NCBI GenBank assembly: GCA_024763135.1
Contig: JANTGD010000171.1
Location: 1 to 7,521, forward strand
Direction: 5' to 3'
From: Thiotrichales bacterium
GTDB lineage: Bacteria; Pseudomonadota; Gammaproteobacteria; UWMA-0217
Length of the DNA stretch: 7,521 nt
Part shown: positions 6,647-7,521 of the stretch, piece by piece
Position numbering within the stretch: the stretch's first letter is position 1
Layout: every line of letters begins with the position of its first letter
Notes under the pieces: generated by a model
Databases searched by the model: none
What the model saw: the letters and a program-made list of their open reading frames with translations, nothing else
What the model was told of the DNA's origin: nothing
Position numbers and translations under genes: made by a program

Positions 6647-7195
6647 TTACCACCAAGGATAGCAAGGGCGTCTGAAGTAGGGATCCGAGCAATACCAGGG
6701 ATCATATGGCCAAGGATCGTAGAAAAAAGGATCTCGACGTAACGGCCTGGTTTCAATTCGGTTTGGCCAGAGATAGTATTGATCGGCATTGACCACGGGA
6801 AATGTGTAGGTAAATTCGCCGATTTTTCGGCTTATCGGCGAACTAATTACGCCACGAACAGTGATTTCTCGATTCTTTTTGTATATTGCGGGGTCTAAAA
6901 ATCCTGGCAGTACTGCGATGAAGCGACCGTCGGTTTGGTCTGTGGCGAGTGGCCGGCCTAGCGAGTTCAGAGGGCGGGAGACGATTTCGAACTCAGTTTT
7001 TGTTTTAAGATTCGTGACATGGGCAATGGTGCCGCCCCATCTCACTGGCTTACCAAGATAGTCTCCTGGCTTACTTTTTACATCAGCAACACTGATTTTT
7101 GGAAGCACCTGGGGGACAGGTGGCTTTGTGGCCTGGCCCGCGCAGCCACCGAGCATCAGCAGCGCCAAAAAGAGTAATCCTATTTGTACAGGCAT
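6647..7195 (-). CDS. Slp-family lipoprotein with aromatic Trp/Tyr/Pro tail
   Basis: This 182-residue paralogue of the next gene leads the two-gene lipoprotein operon. A signal peptide (LLFLALLMLGGC) ends in the lipobox LGGC with C18 and A at +2, predicting an outer-membrane lipoprotein. The Slp domain (about 33-145) shows DYLGKPVRWGG (45-55), GRFIAVLPGFLDP (90-102), ITVRGVI (111-117) and FPVVNADQYYLWP (132-144). After it comes a tail of about 38 residues rich in W, Y, F, P, D and R (for example YDPWPYDPW), with two cysteines at 169 and 178. E. coli Slp also ends in an aromatic, proline-containing tail. No good Shine-Dalgarno precedes the ATG at 7195. The gene's last two Trp codons supply the GGTGG ribosome binding site of the downstream slp. 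Function beyond the envelope is unknown. Confidence 0.87.
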   Translation of the reverse strand: MPVQIGLLFLALLMLGGCAGQATKPPVPQVLPKISVADVKSKPGDYLGKPVRWGGTIAHVTNLKTKTEFEIVSRPLNSLGRPLATDQTDGRFIAVLPGFLDPAIYKKNREITVRGVISSPISRKIGEFTYTFPVVNADQYYLWPNRIETRPLRRDPFFYDPWPYDPWYCSDPYFRRPCYPWW

Positions 7196-7315
7196 ATCAT
7201 TTTCAACATCGTTGAGTGATGGCGATCAAACAGGCGTTCAATCCACGCAATCACTATTCAAACGCACTATGATCACTCAAGGAAGTCCTGATTAATTCTG
7301 GTGCGAGCAGATTGT
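7196..7315. other. Upstream region of the slp operon
   Basis: This stretch should contain the slp promoter, but I cannot assign boxes with confidence. It holds a 9-bp inverted repeat: TTGAGTGAT at 7212-7220 and ATCACTCAA at 7272-7280, with centres 60 bases apart. The right arm may instead belong to the repeat element that follows, because the same motif flanks the left repeat copy at 135-143. Confidence 0.35.
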
Positions 7316-7406
7316 GGTGAGGGGATTTTAAGCATGAATGCTTTGATTAAATCCACTCCCTCGTCCAATCCTTTACCCCGAGGGAGAAGGAACGCTCTAA
7401 TTCAGT
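7316..7406. repeat. Dispersed intergenic repeat, right copy (inverted)
   Basis: This is the reverse complement of 1-91 with 10 mismatches and no gaps by hand alignment. The stem-loop at 7370-7390 matches the left 17-37 hairpin but has two unpaired positions, so this copy looks more decayed. Similarity fades toward 7272. Short ORFs crossing it are not genes. Confidence 0.8.
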
Positions 7407-7416
7407 GCGTAATGGT

Positions 7417-7521
7417 ATTTAACGGGCTGTTGAAAAACGCTCAGGTGAGTGCGAGACAAGGCAAAATCTGGAGAAAAAGCGCAGTTTACACGCAGTAAAT
7501 GAGCATTTTGAGCCACAATTA
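7417..7521. repeat. Possible second intergenic repeat, cut by the window end
   Basis: The sequence from AACGGGCTGTTGAAAAACGC onward resembles the TTTTTCAACAGCCC ends (reverse strand) seen in non-coding repeats and insertion-sequence termini of several proteobacteria. It contains an inverted repeat around CGCTCAGGTGAGTGCG (7438-7453, one mismatched pair) and a hairpin TTTAC (7485-7489) with GTAAA (7495-7499). No transposase frame is visible. The identification rests on memory of similar sequences and the element runs off the end. Confidence 0.4.

Noticed and set aside
6643..6789. A 49-codon upstream extension of the 161-residue Slp gene
   Set aside because: It overlaps the preceding slp gene in another frame, and the signal peptide with lipobox starts at 6642.
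7301..7498. 65-codon ORF at the right end as a transposase fragment
   Set aside because: It is translated from two non-coding repeats and shows no catalytic or DNA-binding motif.
1..7521. CRISPR array or defence system
   Set aside because: No regularly spaced direct repeats and no nuclease, helicase or toxin-like genes were seen.

Overview
The window looks like chromosomal DNA from a gammaproteobacterium of moderate GC. The best clue is an argH gene divergent from an algZ-algR two-component pair, an arrangement known from Pseudomonas and related gammaproteobacteria. A flavocytochrome c sulfide dehydrogenase (FCSD)-type flavoprotein suggests, without proving, a sulfur-oxidising lineage such as Chromatiales or Thiotrichales. 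No sequence search was possible, so taxonomy is inference.

Layout. Positions 1-118 hold a palindrome-rich dispersed intergenic repeat, and 119-400 is a non-coding stretch I cannot explain. At 401-901 (+) lies a small exported thioredoxin-fold protein with a CPYC motif. It ends in a 4-base tail-to-tail overlap with algR (898-1629, -), a LytTR response regulator. Next is algZ (1643-2725, -), a four-helix membrane histidine kinase of the LytS/AlgZ type. A 112-bp divergent promoter region separates algZ from argH (2838-4226, +), which encodes argininosuccinate lyase. Positions 4227-4616 contain no intact gene but hold two stretches that may be the remains of one frameshifted gene. At 4617-5909 (+) is the FCSD-like flavoprotein, started at a TTG behind a strong ribosome binding site. 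A 247-bp gap follows, then two tandem Slp-family outer-membrane lipoprotein genes on the minus strand (7195-6647, then 6642-6157). The right end carries a second, inverted copy of the left-hand repeat (7316-7406) and part of a different non-coding repeat (about 7417-7521).

How the genes relate. AlgZ and AlgR form one regulatory unit. ArgH is the last step of arginine synthesis and shares only the intergenic region with them. The two slp genes form a tightly coupled lipoprotein operon. The thioredoxin-like protein and the FCSD-like protein are single genes with probable envelope export signals. I see no CRISPR array, toxin-antitoxin pair, phage defence genes, integrase or tRNA. The most unusual items are the FCSD-like protein, which has lost the cysteine expected to bind FAD covalently while keeping the redox disulfide pair, and the 89%-identical inverted repeats framing the gene block. 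I do not see clear evidence of an undescribed multi-gene system.
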